From contig LJCV01000044.1 in NCBI GenBank assembly GCA_001298575.1, positions 62,001-126,000 of the forward strand: 64,000 nt of DNA, given 5' to 3'. The number at the start of each line of letters is the position of its first letter. Within the stretch, counting starts at the first letter, position 1. Below, piece by piece: positions 45,116-53,224 of this stretch. The DNA is from Actinobacteria bacterium OK074 (GTDB taxonomy: Bacteria; Actinomycetota; Actinomycetes; Streptomycetales; Streptomycetaceae). The notes under the pieces were generated by a model. That model searched no databases, was not told the DNA's origin, and saw only the letters and a list, made by a program, of their open reading frames with translations. A program made the translations under genes and the position numbers.

Positions 45116-46072
45116 GTGCGGTTCGCGACCTACGAGCACGAGGGCGTCCAGCGCGCCGGAGCCGTCCGGGACGGGGTGGTGCACCCGCTGCCCGAGGGCA
45201 TCACCGTCCTGACCCTGATCGAGCAGGAGGTGCTGCACGTGGCGGGGGCCCAAGCACTCACCGAGCCGAGTGACTTGACGGTGGATCAGGTACGGCTGCT
45301 GCCGCCGCTGCAACCGCCGTCCATCCGTGACTTCGTCGGCTTCGAGGCGCACATCGAGGGCGTCGCCAAGTCGCTGGACGGCCTGGAGCAGGTGCCCGAG
45401 GAGTGGTACCGGGCGCCCAACTTCTACTTCACCAACCCGCACGCCGCCTACGGCGCCCACGACGACGTACCCGTGCCGTCGGGCTGTTCGGTGCTGGACC
45501 TCGAACTGGAGGTCGGGGCCGTCATCGGCCTGTCGGGGCGCGATCTCACCCCCGGGCGGGCGCGCGAGCACATCGTCGGCTACCTCGTCTTCAACGACTG
45601 GTCGGCGCGCGACCTCCAGAAGCCCGAGAAGGATCTCGGCCTCGGCTTCTCCAAGGGCAAGGACTTCGCCAACACCCTCGGCCCGTACCTGGTCACCGCC
45701 GACGAGGTCGACGACCGGCGGGACGCGGACGGCTTCCTCGACCTGGAGATGACCGTCACCCTCAACGGCGAACTGATCGGCCGCGACACCCTCGCCAACA
45801 TGTCCTGGACCTTCGAGGAGATGGTCGCCTACGCGGCCCGCGACACCTGGGTGCGCCCCGGCGACGTGCTGGGCTCCGGCACCTGCGGCTGGGGCGCGCT
45901 CGCCGAGCACTGGGGCCGCCTCGGGGAGCGTACGCCGCCGCCGCTGCGCCCCGGCGACGAGGTGACGCTGACCGTGGAGCGCCTGGGCACCGTGTCGAAC
46001 CGGATCGTGCCCGGCCGCGGGGACGTGTATCTGCCGCGGGCGCGGAAGCGGGGACGTACGCCGCGACCGTGA
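45116..46072 (+). CDS. Fumarylacetoacetate hydrolase-family enzyme (right arm)
   Basis: A 318-residue FAH-fold protein, diverged from the left-arm one. RFATYEHEGVQRAGAVRDG and the N-terminal domain lead to the catalytic domain with VLDLELEVGAVIGLSGRDL (metal acids), FNDWSARDLQKPEKDLGLG and LGSGTCGWGAL. Such enzymes cleave C-C bonds of acylpyruvates such as fumarylpyruvate or maleylpyruvate, or isomerise dienoates. It is the last gene of the right-arm operon before a strong terminator. The start is GTG 45116. Confidence 0.88.
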   Translation: MRFATYEHEGVQRAGAVRDGVVHPLPEGITVLTLIEQEVLHVAGAQALTEPSDLTVDQVRLLPPLQPPSIRDFVGFEAHIEGVAKSLDGLEQVPEEWYRAPNFYFTNPHAAYGAHDDVPVPSGCSVLDLELEVGAVIGLSGRDLTPGRAREHIVGYLVFNDWSARDLQKPEKDLGLGFSKGKDFANTLGPYLVTADEVDDRRDADGFLDLEMTVTLNGELIGRDTLANMSWTFEEMVAYAARDTWVRPGDVLGSGTCGWGALAEHWGRLGERTPPPLRPGDEVTLTVERLGTVSNRIVPGRGDVYLPRARKRGRTPRP

Positions 46073-46088
46073 CGTCCGGGCCGCCGCG

Positions 46089-46132
46089 GGGCCTCCAGGC
46101 CGCACGGCGGCGCGACGGCGGCCTGGAGGCCC
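46089..46132 (+). terminator. Strong hairpin terminator after the catabolic operon
   Basis: A perfect 15-bp stem (46089-46103 with 46118-46132, arm GGGCCTCCAGGCCGC) and a 14-base loop follow the FAH gene by 16 bp. There is no U-run. It separates the enzyme operon from the LysR gene. Confidence 0.8.
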
Positions 46133-46290
46133 TGCGGCGGCGCACATTCCTGTGACCTGGCTGTATCAGGCTCCCCGATGGCTGTCATCGGGTCTTCCAG
46201 GTCCTCTCGTCACGCCTCTGTCTCGGCGGCTCCCCCGTCGTTACGCTCCCGTTCACCGAGCTTCAACGACGCGGCCGGAAGGGGACACCC

Positions 46291-47295
46291 GTGGGTCTCG
46301 GAGCGATCGATCTCAATCTTCTGGTGGCGCTGGAAGCATTGCTGGAGGAGAAGAACGTCACGCACGCCGGTGTCCGGCTGTCCACCAGCCAGTCGGCGAT
46401 GAGCGGCTCCCTGGCCCGGCTGCGCCGGCACTTCAACGACGAACTGCTGGTGCGGGTGGGCCGGGAGTACGAGCTGACCCCGCTCGCCGAACGGCTGCTG
46501 CCCGTCGTGCAGGCGTCGCTGCACAAGGCGGAGGAGGCGCTGTCGCTGACCCGGCACTTCGACCCGGCGCGCAGCCGGCAGCGGTTCTCGATGGTCATGT
46601 CGGACTACGTGATGACGGTGGTCGTGGAACCGCTGCTGCGGCTCATCGCGGCGCAGGCGCCGGGCGTGCGGATCGACTTCCACCCCATCGTGGACGGGCA
46701 GTTGGAGACCGAGACGCACCTGCGCTGCCACGACCTGATGATCGTGCCGCTGGGCTACCAGCTGCCGGGGGTCAGCGAGGCGGTGATGCACGACCGGTTC
46801 GTGTGCCTCGTCGACCCGGACAACCCGCGGCTCACGGACGGGCGGCTCACCCTGCGGGACCTGGCGGAGATGCCGCACGCGGCCTGCGGTATCGGCAAAC
46901 TCACGCCCGCCGACCGCCAGTTGGAGACCCTCGGCATCGTCCCCCGGGTGCAGGTCAGCACGCCCGGCTTCAACGTGCTGCCGTTCCTGGTCAGCGGCAC
47001 CGACCTGGTCGCCCTGGTGCCCGAACGGCTGGCCCGGCGCTACGAGGGGTTCGCGCGCTGTGTCGTCGTACCGACGCCGTTCCCGGACGTGCCGCTGGTG
47101 GAGGCCATGTACTGGCACCACAACCGGCACGCGGACCCGGCGCACCGCTGGCTGCGGGAGACCGTGCGCAAGGTCGGGATCTCGCTGGACGAGGCGCCGG
47201 CCGCGCACCCGGACCGGGCCGCGCACGGGGAGATCGACACCGCGGATGACAGTCATGCCGAAGGCGCGTTTCCGGAGCTGACCGCGGCTTCCTAG
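46291..47295 (+). CDS. LysR-family transcriptional regulator
   Basis: A 334-residue LTTR. The N-terminal winged helix reads IDLNLLVALEALLEEKNVTHAG, then LSTSQSAMSGSLARLRRHFN, a NodD/NahR-like form. The effector domain (RQRFSMVMSDYVMTVVVEPL) follows, with an extended acidic C-terminal tail. NahR-type members respond to aromatic acids. It is encoded downstream of the catabolic operon on the same strand, after a terminator, so it is expressed separately and probably activates both arms. The start is GTG 46291. Confidence 0.9.
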   Translation: MGLGAIDLNLLVALEALLEEKNVTHAGVRLSTSQSAMSGSLARLRRHFNDELLVRVGREYELTPLAERLLPVVQASLHKAEEALSLTRHFDPARSRQRFSMVMSDYVMTVVVEPLLRLIAAQAPGVRIDFHPIVDGQLETETHLRCHDLMIVPLGYQLPGVSEAVMHDRFVCLVDPDNPRLTDGRLTLRDLAEMPHAACGIGKLTPADRQLETLGIVPRVQVSTPGFNVLPFLVSGTDLVALVPERLARRYEGFARCVVVPTPFPDVPLVEAMYWHHNRHADPAHRWLRETVRKVGISLDEAPAAHPDRAAHGEIDTADDSHAEGAFPELTAAS

Positions 47296-47337
47296 CGTGG
47301 AGGTGCCAAGCCCCCTGCGCCCCCTTTGGAGGAAGCC

Positions 47338-48108
47338 ATGAGCCGTACGCGTCTGACGGGCCGTACCGTCGTCGTCACCGGAGCAGCACAGGGGCAGGGA
47401 GCCGCGGAGGTGGCGGCGGCTGCCCGGGAGGGCGCGGCGGTGCTCGCGACGGACGTCCTGGACGAGCCGGGCGAGAAGCTGGCCGCGGTCCTGCGCGGCG
47501 ACGGCCTCGACGTGCGGTACGCGCACCTCGACGTGTCGTCACCGGAGGACTGGACGGCGCTGGCGGCCTCGCTGGACGCCGTGCACGGCCTGGTCAACAA
47601 CGCGGGCATCGCCGTACGGACCCGCCTCGGCGCGGTCGAACTCGCCGACTGGGAGCGGGCGTTCGCGGTGAACACGACGGGCGCACTGCTCGGCATCCAG
47701 GCGCTCACTCCCCTGATGCCGGCGGGCTCCTCGATCGTCAACGTCGGTTCGGTGGCCGCCCTCACGGCCCACCACGCGGTCGCGTACACAGCCAGCAAGT
47801 GGGCGCTGCGCGGCCTGTCGAAGGTGGCCGCCCTGGAGCTGGCCCCGCGCGGCATCCGCACGAACGTGATCCACCCCGGCTACATCGAGACGCCGCTGAT
47901 GGCCACCGCCAACCCGGTCTTCGTCCAGGCCCACCTCGCGATGACCCCGCAGGGCCGCCCGGGCACGGTCGACGAGGTGGCCCCGCTGGTCGTCTACCTC
48001 CTGTCGGACGAGTCCTCGTACGTCAACGGCTCCGAGATCACCGTCGACGGGGGTTACGCGTCCCATGGCGGCGTGAAGGCCATCACGAACGCGCTGGACG
48101 CGTCGTAG
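47338..48108 (+). CDS. SDR-family oxidoreductase, catabolic cluster right end
   Basis: A 256-residue classical SDR: VVVTGAAQGQGAAEVAAAAR (an unusual Gln in the Gly loop), LVNNAGIAVRTRLG, IVNVGSVAALTAHHAVAYTA with the catalytic Ser and Tyr, and SKWALRGLSKVAALEL with Lys. GYIETPLM and VNGSEITVDGGY are typical C-terminal marks. GGAGGAA selects ATG 47338. It lies just after the LysR gene and may oxidise or reduce a pathway intermediate, or be independent. Confidence 0.88.
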   Translation: MSRTRLTGRTVVVTGAAQGQGAAEVAAAAREGAAVLATDVLDEPGEKLAAVLRGDGLDVRYAHLDVSSPEDWTALAASLDAVHGLVNNAGIAVRTRLGAVELADWERAFAVNTTGALLGIQALTPLMPAGSSIVNVGSVAALTAHHAVAYTASKWALRGLSKVAALELAPRGIRTNVIHPGYIETPLMATANPVFVQAHLAMTPQGRPGTVDEVAPLVVYLLSDESSYVNGSEITVDGGYASHGGVKAITNALDAS

Positions 48109-48137
48109 GGGCGCGGTGTCGTTTCCGAAGCCCGATC

Positions 48138-48163
48138 GCCGGTTGCCGGTTGCCGGTTGCCGG
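48138..48163. repeat. 7-bp tandem repeat downstream of the SDR gene
   Basis: Three perfect GCCGGTT units and a partial fourth lie in the 59-bp convergent gap between the SDR gene and the DinB gene. Function is not evident. Confidence 0.75.
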
Positions 48164-48167
48164 AACG

Positions 48168-48761
48168 TCATGTCCGGCGCGGTACGGCTCCGTCCTGCCG
48201 GCGGTAGAGGTCGCACAGCAGGGAGATCTCGGCGCCGTGATGGATCAGCTCCCTGTTGACGTGCAGGATCCTGTTCTCCATGGGAAACCGCTCGGGCCCC
48301 ACCGCGGGCGGATTCTCCAGGTCGGCGTCCGAGAGTTCGCGGACCCCCGCGTTCCATCTCCCGTACATCTCATCGAGCTGTTTCAGCGCCTCGTCAGCGG
48401 TCCCCGCGTAGGCGAATGTCCGGGAGTCGAATGCCCGGGAGCCGAATGCCCGTGAGTCGACGTCCTGGCCGCCGAAGTACCACCCGACCCGATAGCCCAG
48501 GCAGGAGACGATGACGTGCGCCAGCCGCCAGGCAATCGTGGTCACCGGCGCCGGCACCGGGTCGGGGGACGCGGAGTCCATCGCCCACTCTCCCGAACCC
48601 ACCGACATCGGTGCGGCCGACGTGCCACGCGGGCGGATGCTCCAGCAGCCGCGCACCGGCTCCCAGAAGTACTCGTCATCGGTAAGACCGTCCAGCCGCG
48701 GCCGCAGGTTTTTCTGCCAGTACCAGTCCAACTGCTCCGCGAGCCGCTCGCTTCTTGTCAT
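48168..48761 (-). CDS. DinB-superfamily protein
   Basis: A 197-residue four-helix-bundle protein of the DinB/YfiT type: AEQLDWYWQKNLRPRLDGLT, TTIAWRLAHVIVSCLGYRVG (first metal His), and ILHVNRELIHHGAEISLLCD (further His ligands). Members include thiol transferases and metal-dependent hydrolases; a role in mycothiol- or bacillithiol-type conjugation is possible but not shown. An internal degenerate repeat (DSRAFGSRAFDSRTF) reflects a short DNA duplication. Confidence 0.85.
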   Translation of the reverse strand: MTRSERLAEQLDWYWQKNLRPRLDGLTDDEYFWEPVRGCWSIRPRGTSAAPMSVGSGEWAMDSASPDPVPAPVTTIAWRLAHVIVSCLGYRVGWYFGGQDVDSRAFGSRAFDSRTFAYAGTADEALKQLDEMYGRWNAGVRELSDADLENPPAVGPERFPMENRILHVNRELIHHGAEISLLCDLYRRQDGAVPRRT

Positions 48762-48965
48762 TTCCGCACACTACAAACAACGGAGACCTGGCTGCGGCTC
48801 TCGCGGATACCGTCGCCGGCCGCCGGCCGCGAGACCGTACCGCACCGGGAGATGACGCTGGGGGCGGAAGGCGCGGCTGGGCCGGCCTCCGATCCGCCGA
48901 GCCCGTCGTCGAGCCTCGCAGCGGGCTCGCGCGGGAGACGAGGCTCGCGCTGCCGCCCACGCGCG

Positions 48966-48997
48966 AACGCCGAGGACCGCGGTCGGTCCCCGGCGTT
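48966..48997 (-). terminator. Hairpin terminator downstream of the MFS gene
   Basis: A 13-bp stem with one mismatch (48966-48978 with 48985-48997, arm AACGCCGAGGACC) and a 6-base loop lies 29 bp beyond the MFS stop at 49027. A smaller hairpin GAGCCTCG/CGAGGCTC lies at 48911-48946. The 265-bp gap 48762-49026 holds no gene. Confidence 0.65.
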
Positions 48998-49026
48998 GGC
49001 GTGGCGGCTTGCCCGTGGGCGGACGG

Positions 49027-50553
49027 TCAGGCCGTCGCCACAGCCGTGGCGCTCTCCCCCACCGTCTCCCGCGCCGTGTTCTTGCGGACCAGGACCAGCG
49101 TGATCAGCGCGCCCAGCAGGGAGGCGCAGCCGCAGATCACCACGCCGATGGCCATGCCGTGGCCGAGGGCGGTCCGGGCCGCGGCCCTCGCGCTGTCGCT
49201 GCCCGCGTTGACGACGGCGAGCGGGCCGGCGGCGGCCTCCATGCCCGCGTCCGCGCCGGTGAGCTTGCCCGCGAGGGCCGCGGAGGCGGCGCTCATCGCG
49301 ACCGTGCTGATCACGGCCGGGCCCAGGCCCTGCCCGAACTCGCGCACCAGGCTGGTCGCGCCGCTGGCCATGCCGGTCATCTCGATCGGTACGGCGTTGA
49401 CGGCGGCGGAGGTCAGCGAGGACACCACGCAGATGAAGCCGACGCCGAGCAGCAGCACCGGGCCGATGAAGGCCGCGAGCGAGGTCGTGGTGATGGGCAG
49501 CGCGGCGATCCAGAACTGGCCCGCGGCCATCGGCAGCAGTCCGCCCATCAGCAGCCAGCGGGCGTCGACGCGGGTGAGCATCCGGCTCAGCACCGGGGCC
49601 AGCAGCAGCGGGATCAGCTGGAGGATCACGAACGGCATGCCCGCCCGCAGCGCGCTGAGGTGCATCACCGCGCCGAGCCGGATCGACACGCAGTACGCGG
49701 TGCCGATGAACCCGAACATCCCGGCGAGCGCGACGACGGCGGCTGCCGCGAACGAGGGGATCTTCAGCAGCTCCAGGTTGAACATCGGTGCGACGGCCCG
49801 CCGTTCGGCGACGACGAACCCGATGAGCGCCGCCGCGGCCAGGGACAGCGCGCCGACGATCGCCGGGCTGCTCCAGCCCCGGTCGCCGCCCTCGATGACA
49901 CCCCACAGCAGGGCGGTCAGCCCGATGGCGATGCTGATCTGGCCCGGCCAGTCCAGCGCCCGGCCCTCGGGGGCGCGGGAGTCGGTGACCATCGTCCAGG
50001 ACGTGACGCCGACGGCGATGCCCAGCACGACCGGTGGCACGAACGCCCAGCGGAAGTCGGCGACCGTCGCCAGCACCCCGGAGGACAGCGGTCCGACGGC
50101 CGACGCCAGGGAGATGCTCAGCGCCCAGGTGGACACGGCCTTGGCGCGGTCCCGCTCCCCGGGGGTCGCGGCGGCGATCACCGCGAGGGAGCTGGGGAAG
50201 AGCGCGGCGGCACCGATACCGGCGACGGCCTGGCCGATCCACAGCGTCGTCACGTTCTGGGCGGTGGCGTTGAGGAGTTCACCGAGCGCGAGCACGAATC
50301 CGCCGAGCACGAGAAGCCGCTTTCGGCCGAACAGGTCCCCGACCACACCGAAATTCAGTTCCAGAATCGCGGTGGGCAGAATGAACGCGGACGTCACCCA
50401 CGCCACCTGGGAGCCCGAGGCCCCGAATGCGGCCTGAATGTTGCCGTTGATCGGCGAGGGCACGGTAATGCACAACTGCGCCGCCGCGACCGCGAGACAG
50501 CAGGCTATGAGCGTGCCCCGGTCCAGCCTTTTCAAAGAGATCGAATCCGTCAT
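49027..50553 (-). CDS. MFS transporter, DHA2 (14-helix) drug exporter type
   Basis: A 508-residue membrane protein with about 14 transmembrane segments. Family motifs include FGVVGDLFGRKRLLVLGG (motif A) after helix 2, AALFPSSLAVIAAATPGERD and the motif C-like SLASAVGPLSSGVL. These proteins export drugs or metabolites by proton antiport. ATG 50553 (MTDSISL) has GAGGG eight bases upstream; GTG 50568, which overlaps the VOC stop and has AAGGA six bases upstream, is an alternative. It is co-transcribed with the VOC gene. Confidence 0.9.
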   Translation of the reverse strand: MTDSISLKRLDRGTLIACCLAVAAAQLCITVPSPINGNIQAAFGASGSQVAWVTSAFILPTAILELNFGVVGDLFGRKRLLVLGGFVLALGELLNATAQNVTTLWIGQAVAGIGAAALFPSSLAVIAAATPGERDRAKAVSTWALSISLASAVGPLSSGVLATVADFRWAFVPPVVLGIAVGVTSWTMVTDSRAPEGRALDWPGQISIAIGLTALLWGVIEGGDRGWSSPAIVGALSLAAAALIGFVVAERRAVAPMFNLELLKIPSFAAAAVVALAGMFGFIGTAYCVSIRLGAVMHLSALRAGMPFVILQLIPLLLAPVLSRMLTRVDARWLLMGGLLPMAAGQFWIAALPITTTSLAAFIGPVLLLGVGFICVVSSLTSAAVNAVPIEMTGMASGATSLVREFGQGLGPAVISTVAMSAASAALAGKLTGADAGMEAAAGPLAVVNAGSDSARAAARTALGHGMAIGVVICGCASLLGALITLVLVRKNTARETVGESATAVATA

Positions 50554-50564
50554 GGTGCCTGCCC

Positions 50565-50999
50565 TCACTCTGTTTCCTTCGCCACGGGAAGGGGGTTCTT
50601 CTCCATGAGTTCGATGAGATTTCCCTCGGGGTCACTGACCCAGGCCATGCGCACGCCGGGCTCGGGAGAGGGCCCGGGCGCCAGCACCACGCCCGCGCCG
50701 TGCCGGAGCAACTCCTCGTACACGGGGTCGAGTTCGGGGGTGGTGACGGCGAAATGGCCGTATCCCTCGGCGAGGGCCGCCGTCAGCGGGTCCGGCGCCC
50801 TGAGACCGGGCGACGAACCGGGCCGGGCGAGCAGTTCGATGCGCCAGCCGAGCGGGTGTTCGAGGACGACACCGCCGAGGCCAGGCCCGTCGAGACGGAA
50901 CTCGAAGACGGACCTCAGCCCGAACGCGCGCCGGTACCAGGCGGTCTGGGCCGCCAAGTCCCGTACGTTGACGCCCACATGGTCGAGTCGCACGTCCAC
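50565..50999 (-). CDS. VOC-family protein (glyoxalase/fosfomycin-resistance fold)
   Basis: A 144-residue single VOC unit: LDHVGVNVRDLAAQTAWYRR with a metal His, EGYGHFAVTTPELDPVYEEL with a second His, and VSDPEGNLIELME with the metal Glu. Members detoxify or bind electrophiles and antibiotics. It is paired with an MFS exporter gene downstream, a common resistance arrangement. The GTG start at 50999 lies 6 bp after the deleted SDR frame. Confidence 0.87.
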   Translation of the reverse strand: MDVRLDHVGVNVRDLAAQTAWYRRAFGLRSVFEFRLDGPGLGGVVLEHPLGWRIELLARPGSSPGLRAPDPLTAALAEGYGHFAVTTPELDPVYEELLRHGAGVVLAPGPSPEPGVRMAWVSDPEGNLIELMEKNPLPVAKETE

Positions 51000-51005
51000 G
51001 GCCGC

Positions 51006-51320
51006 TCAGCCCGCCGTCGCGCTGCCGGCCACGGGGTTCACGCCGTTGACGAACGCGGCCTCGCCGGAGCGGAGGAAAGCCGCCACGTGCGCGATGTCCT
51101 CGGGTCCGCCGACACGGCCGGACGGAATCCGCAGGACGCCGTCCGCGTTCTCGACCGGTTCGACGGTTTCCGCGTCACGGCCCTCGTCGATGTCACGGTC
51201 GAAGGCGATGTCACAGTCGAATACGAGGGCGCTCTCCGCCGCGAATACCTGGGCCGCGGCCCGCCCTATTCCAGCCCCCGTACCGCTGATGAAAGCGATT
51301 TTTCCGGCCAGTCGGCCCAT
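51006..51320 (-). pseudogene. Internally deleted short-chain dehydrogenase
   Basis: The frame of 104 codons begins MGRLAGKIAFISGTGAGIGR, a good SDR cofactor loop, and ends with an SDR C-terminus (SGRVGGPEDIAHVAAFLRSG, then AAFVNGVNPVAG). The central ~130 residues, including the catalytic Ser-Tyr-Lys, are missing and replaced by a short acidic linker containing a direct repeat (CGATGTCACGGTCGAA near 51190-51203 and CGATGTCACAGTCGAA near 51208-51223). This is an in-frame deletion derivative, probably non-functional, but still ahead of the VOC and MFS genes. Confidence 0.72.
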
Positions 51321-51892
51321 GGTTGCGAAGTCCCTTGTTCCGGTGCCGCCTTGGTGCGGTGCTGGCAGCGTAGGGACGGCCAATGGCCGGAACAAGAAAA
51401 GGGTCGCGAAGGGTCCATCGGGCGTTCGTATGGCTGGTATGGAGAGGGCCCCACGGAGCTCGAATCAGGGTGTCGTTCGGGCAGCCGTCGCGCGTTGTCG
51501 GCGCGCGGGCAGCCGCCGGAGGGATCCAGGCGGTGGGGGTGCGAGGCCAGGCCCCCCTGAGACCCGCGCCCGAGACCCATGCCTGAGACCCACGCCTGAG
51601 ACCCACGTCACGTTTTCCCACCGGCACCCCGTGGTACATTCCTGGCAGCACTTGTGTACGCCCCTTCCGAGGCGCCGGTGCCAGAACCACTTCTTCCCAT
51701 CGTTTCGCTGACGCGCCCGTCCCACTGACGCAGTGGCTGCCGCTCAGCTTTCGATCATCACCCTTCGTACGGCGCGTTTCCGCCGTACCCCGAGGTGATG
51801 TCCCCGCCGTACGAGGCGTGACCACGCCCGCCCGCCGGCCAATCCCCTCCCTCGCACCACATCGTCTTCCGTCCGCGAAAGGACCACCCCTC
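51321..51892. other. Long leader and promoter region of the second rho gene (572 bp)
   Basis: No gene is supported here. It contains four 13-bp direct repeats (51559-51610) and two perfect hairpins close to the rho start: CCACTG-ACG-CAGTGG at 51722-51736 and GTACGGCG-CGTTTC-CGCCGTAC at 51767-51788. The left part should hold the leftward promoter of the deleted SDR-VOC-MFS set. Rho genes in other bacteria are autoregulated by termination in the leader, so a structured leader is plausible for that role. Confidence 0.55.
51559..51610 (+). repeat. Four 13-bp direct repeats upstream of the rho paralogue
   Basis: Units GAGACCCGCGCCC, GAGACCCATGCCT, GAGACCCACGCCT and GAGACCCACGTCA follow each other exactly. 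They lie about 285 bp before the rho start and could be tandem binding sites or a slippage product. Confidence 0.85.
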
Positions 51893-53035
51893 ATGACCAC
51901 CACACTCGAACACCCCCCAGTACAGCAGCAGTCCCCCGCCCAACTCGCCACCGGCGTCCTGGACATCGACCACAACGGGAAGGGGTACCTGCGCGCCGAG
52001 CACTGCCTCGCCTCGCCCCAGGACCTTCCGGTCTCCCCCGCACTGATCCGCCGTCACGGCCTGCGCAAGGGCGACCTCGTCGAAGGCGTCCGCGACGGCC
52101 GCCGCGCCCTCACCGAGGTCGGGCTCGTCAACGGCCGTACGCCCCAGGCGTCGCAGGGCCGCCCGCACTTCCGCGACCTCACCCCGCTGCACCCGCGCGA
52201 GCGGCTGAGCCTGGAACACCCGGCCAGCGGGCTCGCCGGGCGGGTCGTCGACCTGCTCGCCCCCGTCGGCAAGGGGCAGCGCGGGCTGATCGTGGCCCCG
52301 CCCAAGACCGGCAAGACCGTACTGCTCCAGCAGATCGCCGCGGCCATCGCCGGGAACCACCCCGAGGTCCACCTCATGGTGCTGCTCCTCGACGAGCGCC
52401 CCGAGGAGGTCACCGACATGCGCCGCTCGGTGCACGGCGAGGTGTACGCCTCGACCTTCGACCGCCCGGCCAAGCAGCACATCGCGCTCGCCGAACTGGT
52501 CGTCGAGCGCGCCAAACGGCTCGTCGAGGCGGGCCAGGACGTCGTGATCCTCATGGACTCCCTCACCCGGCTGTGCCGGGCGCACAACAACGCCGCCGCC
52601 TCCGGTGGCCGTACCCTCAGCGGCGGCGTGGACGCCGCCGCGGTGCTCGGCCCGAAGCGGTTCTTCGGTGCCGCCCGGCTGGCCGAGGAGGGCGGCTCGC
52701 TCACCATCCTCGCCACCGCCCTGGTGGAGACCGGCTCCCGCGCCGACGACTACTTCTTCGAGGAACTCAAGAGCACCGGCAACATGGAGCTCCGCCTGGA
52801 CCGCACCCTCGCGGGCCAGCGCGTGTACCCGGCCGTCGACATCCACCCGTCCGGCACCCGCCGCGAGGAACTCCTCATCCCCGAGCCCGAGTTGAGCACC
52901 GTACGCGGACTGCGCCGGGCCTTCAGGACCCGCGACGGCCAGGTCAACCTGGAGACCCTCCTGGAGCGGCTGCGGGCCACGCCCAGCAACGCGGCCTTCC
53001 TGCGCCAGATCCAGCCGACCCTGCCGGCCGCCTAA
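51893..53035 (+). CDS. rho: Short transcription termination factor Rho paralogue
   Basis: A 380-residue Rho protein, an RNA-dependent ATPase/translocase that ends transcription. The RNA-binding N-terminal domain is reduced (ATGVLDIDHNGKGYLRAEHC) and the long Asp/Arg-rich insert of housekeeping actinobacterial Rho is absent. The motor core is complete: P-loop APPKTGKT (Lys138, Lys141), LLDERPEEVTDM (Arg169), MDSLTRLCRAHN (Asp222, Ser223), SGGVDAAAVLGPKRFFGAAR and STGNMELRLDR. Ser294 replaces the Gly equivalent to E. coli Gly337. GAAAGGA precedes the ATG. It is followed by a MarR-MFS operon. I infer a specialised or antibiotic-tolerant second Rho. Confidence 0.93.
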   Translation: MTTTLEHPPVQQQSPAQLATGVLDIDHNGKGYLRAEHCLASPQDLPVSPALIRRHGLRKGDLVEGVRDGRRALTEVGLVNGRTPQASQGRPHFRDLTPLHPRERLSLEHPASGLAGRVVDLLAPVGKGQRGLIVAPPKTGKTVLLQQIAAAIAGNHPEVHLMVLLLDERPEEVTDMRRSVHGEVYASTFDRPAKQHIALAELVVERAKRLVEAGQDVVILMDSLTRLCRAHNNAAASGGRTLSGGVDAAAVLGPKRFFGAARLAEEGGSLTILATALVETGSRADDYFFEELKSTGNMELRLDRTLAGQRVYPAVDIHPSGTRREELLIPEPELSTVRGLRRAFRTRDGQVNLETLLERLRATPSNAAFLRQIQPTLPAA

Positions 53036-53193
53036 GACCGCGAGCAGCGGCCCCGCAGCCGTAACGACGGCTTTCCCAACCACGGCTTCCCAACCACGGC
53101 CTCCACAGCGGCAGTTGGGCAGACCGGGCGCGCGGCCCCGGCGCACCTCACCCGATCGACCGGGCTCCGGCCGTCGACGCCCAGGAGGATTTA

Positions 53194-53221
53194 CTAAGGC
53201 AGGTTGATAACGTAGCCTTAG
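53194..53221 (+). promoter_or_regulatory. MarR operator overlapping the MarR promoter
   Basis: Perfect 7-bp arms CTAAGGC (53194-53200) and GCCTTAG (53215-53221) flank a 14-bp AT-rich spacer that itself contains GTT-GAT-AAC. The repeat ends three bases before the MarR ATG at 53225, so a bound protein would block transcription start. Autorepression by the adjacent MarR protein is very likely. Confidence 0.7.
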
Positions 53222-53224
53222 CAC

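Noticed and set aside
35755-48108. Antibiotic biosynthetic gene cluster
   Set aside because: No polyketide synthase, NRPS, terpene synthase or other scaffold-forming enzyme is present. ABM, FAD oxidase and cyclase genes alone do not make a biosynthetic cluster, and FAH and extradiol enzymes point to catabolism.
51559-51610. Direct repeats as a CRISPR or replication iteron array
   Set aside because: Only four adjacent 13-bp units, no spacers, no AT-rich origin or rep gene nearby.
49009-51711. A 900-codon plus-strand open frame
   Set aside because: It is antisense to the MFS and VOC genes; composition is noise and the minus-strand proteins are unmistakable.
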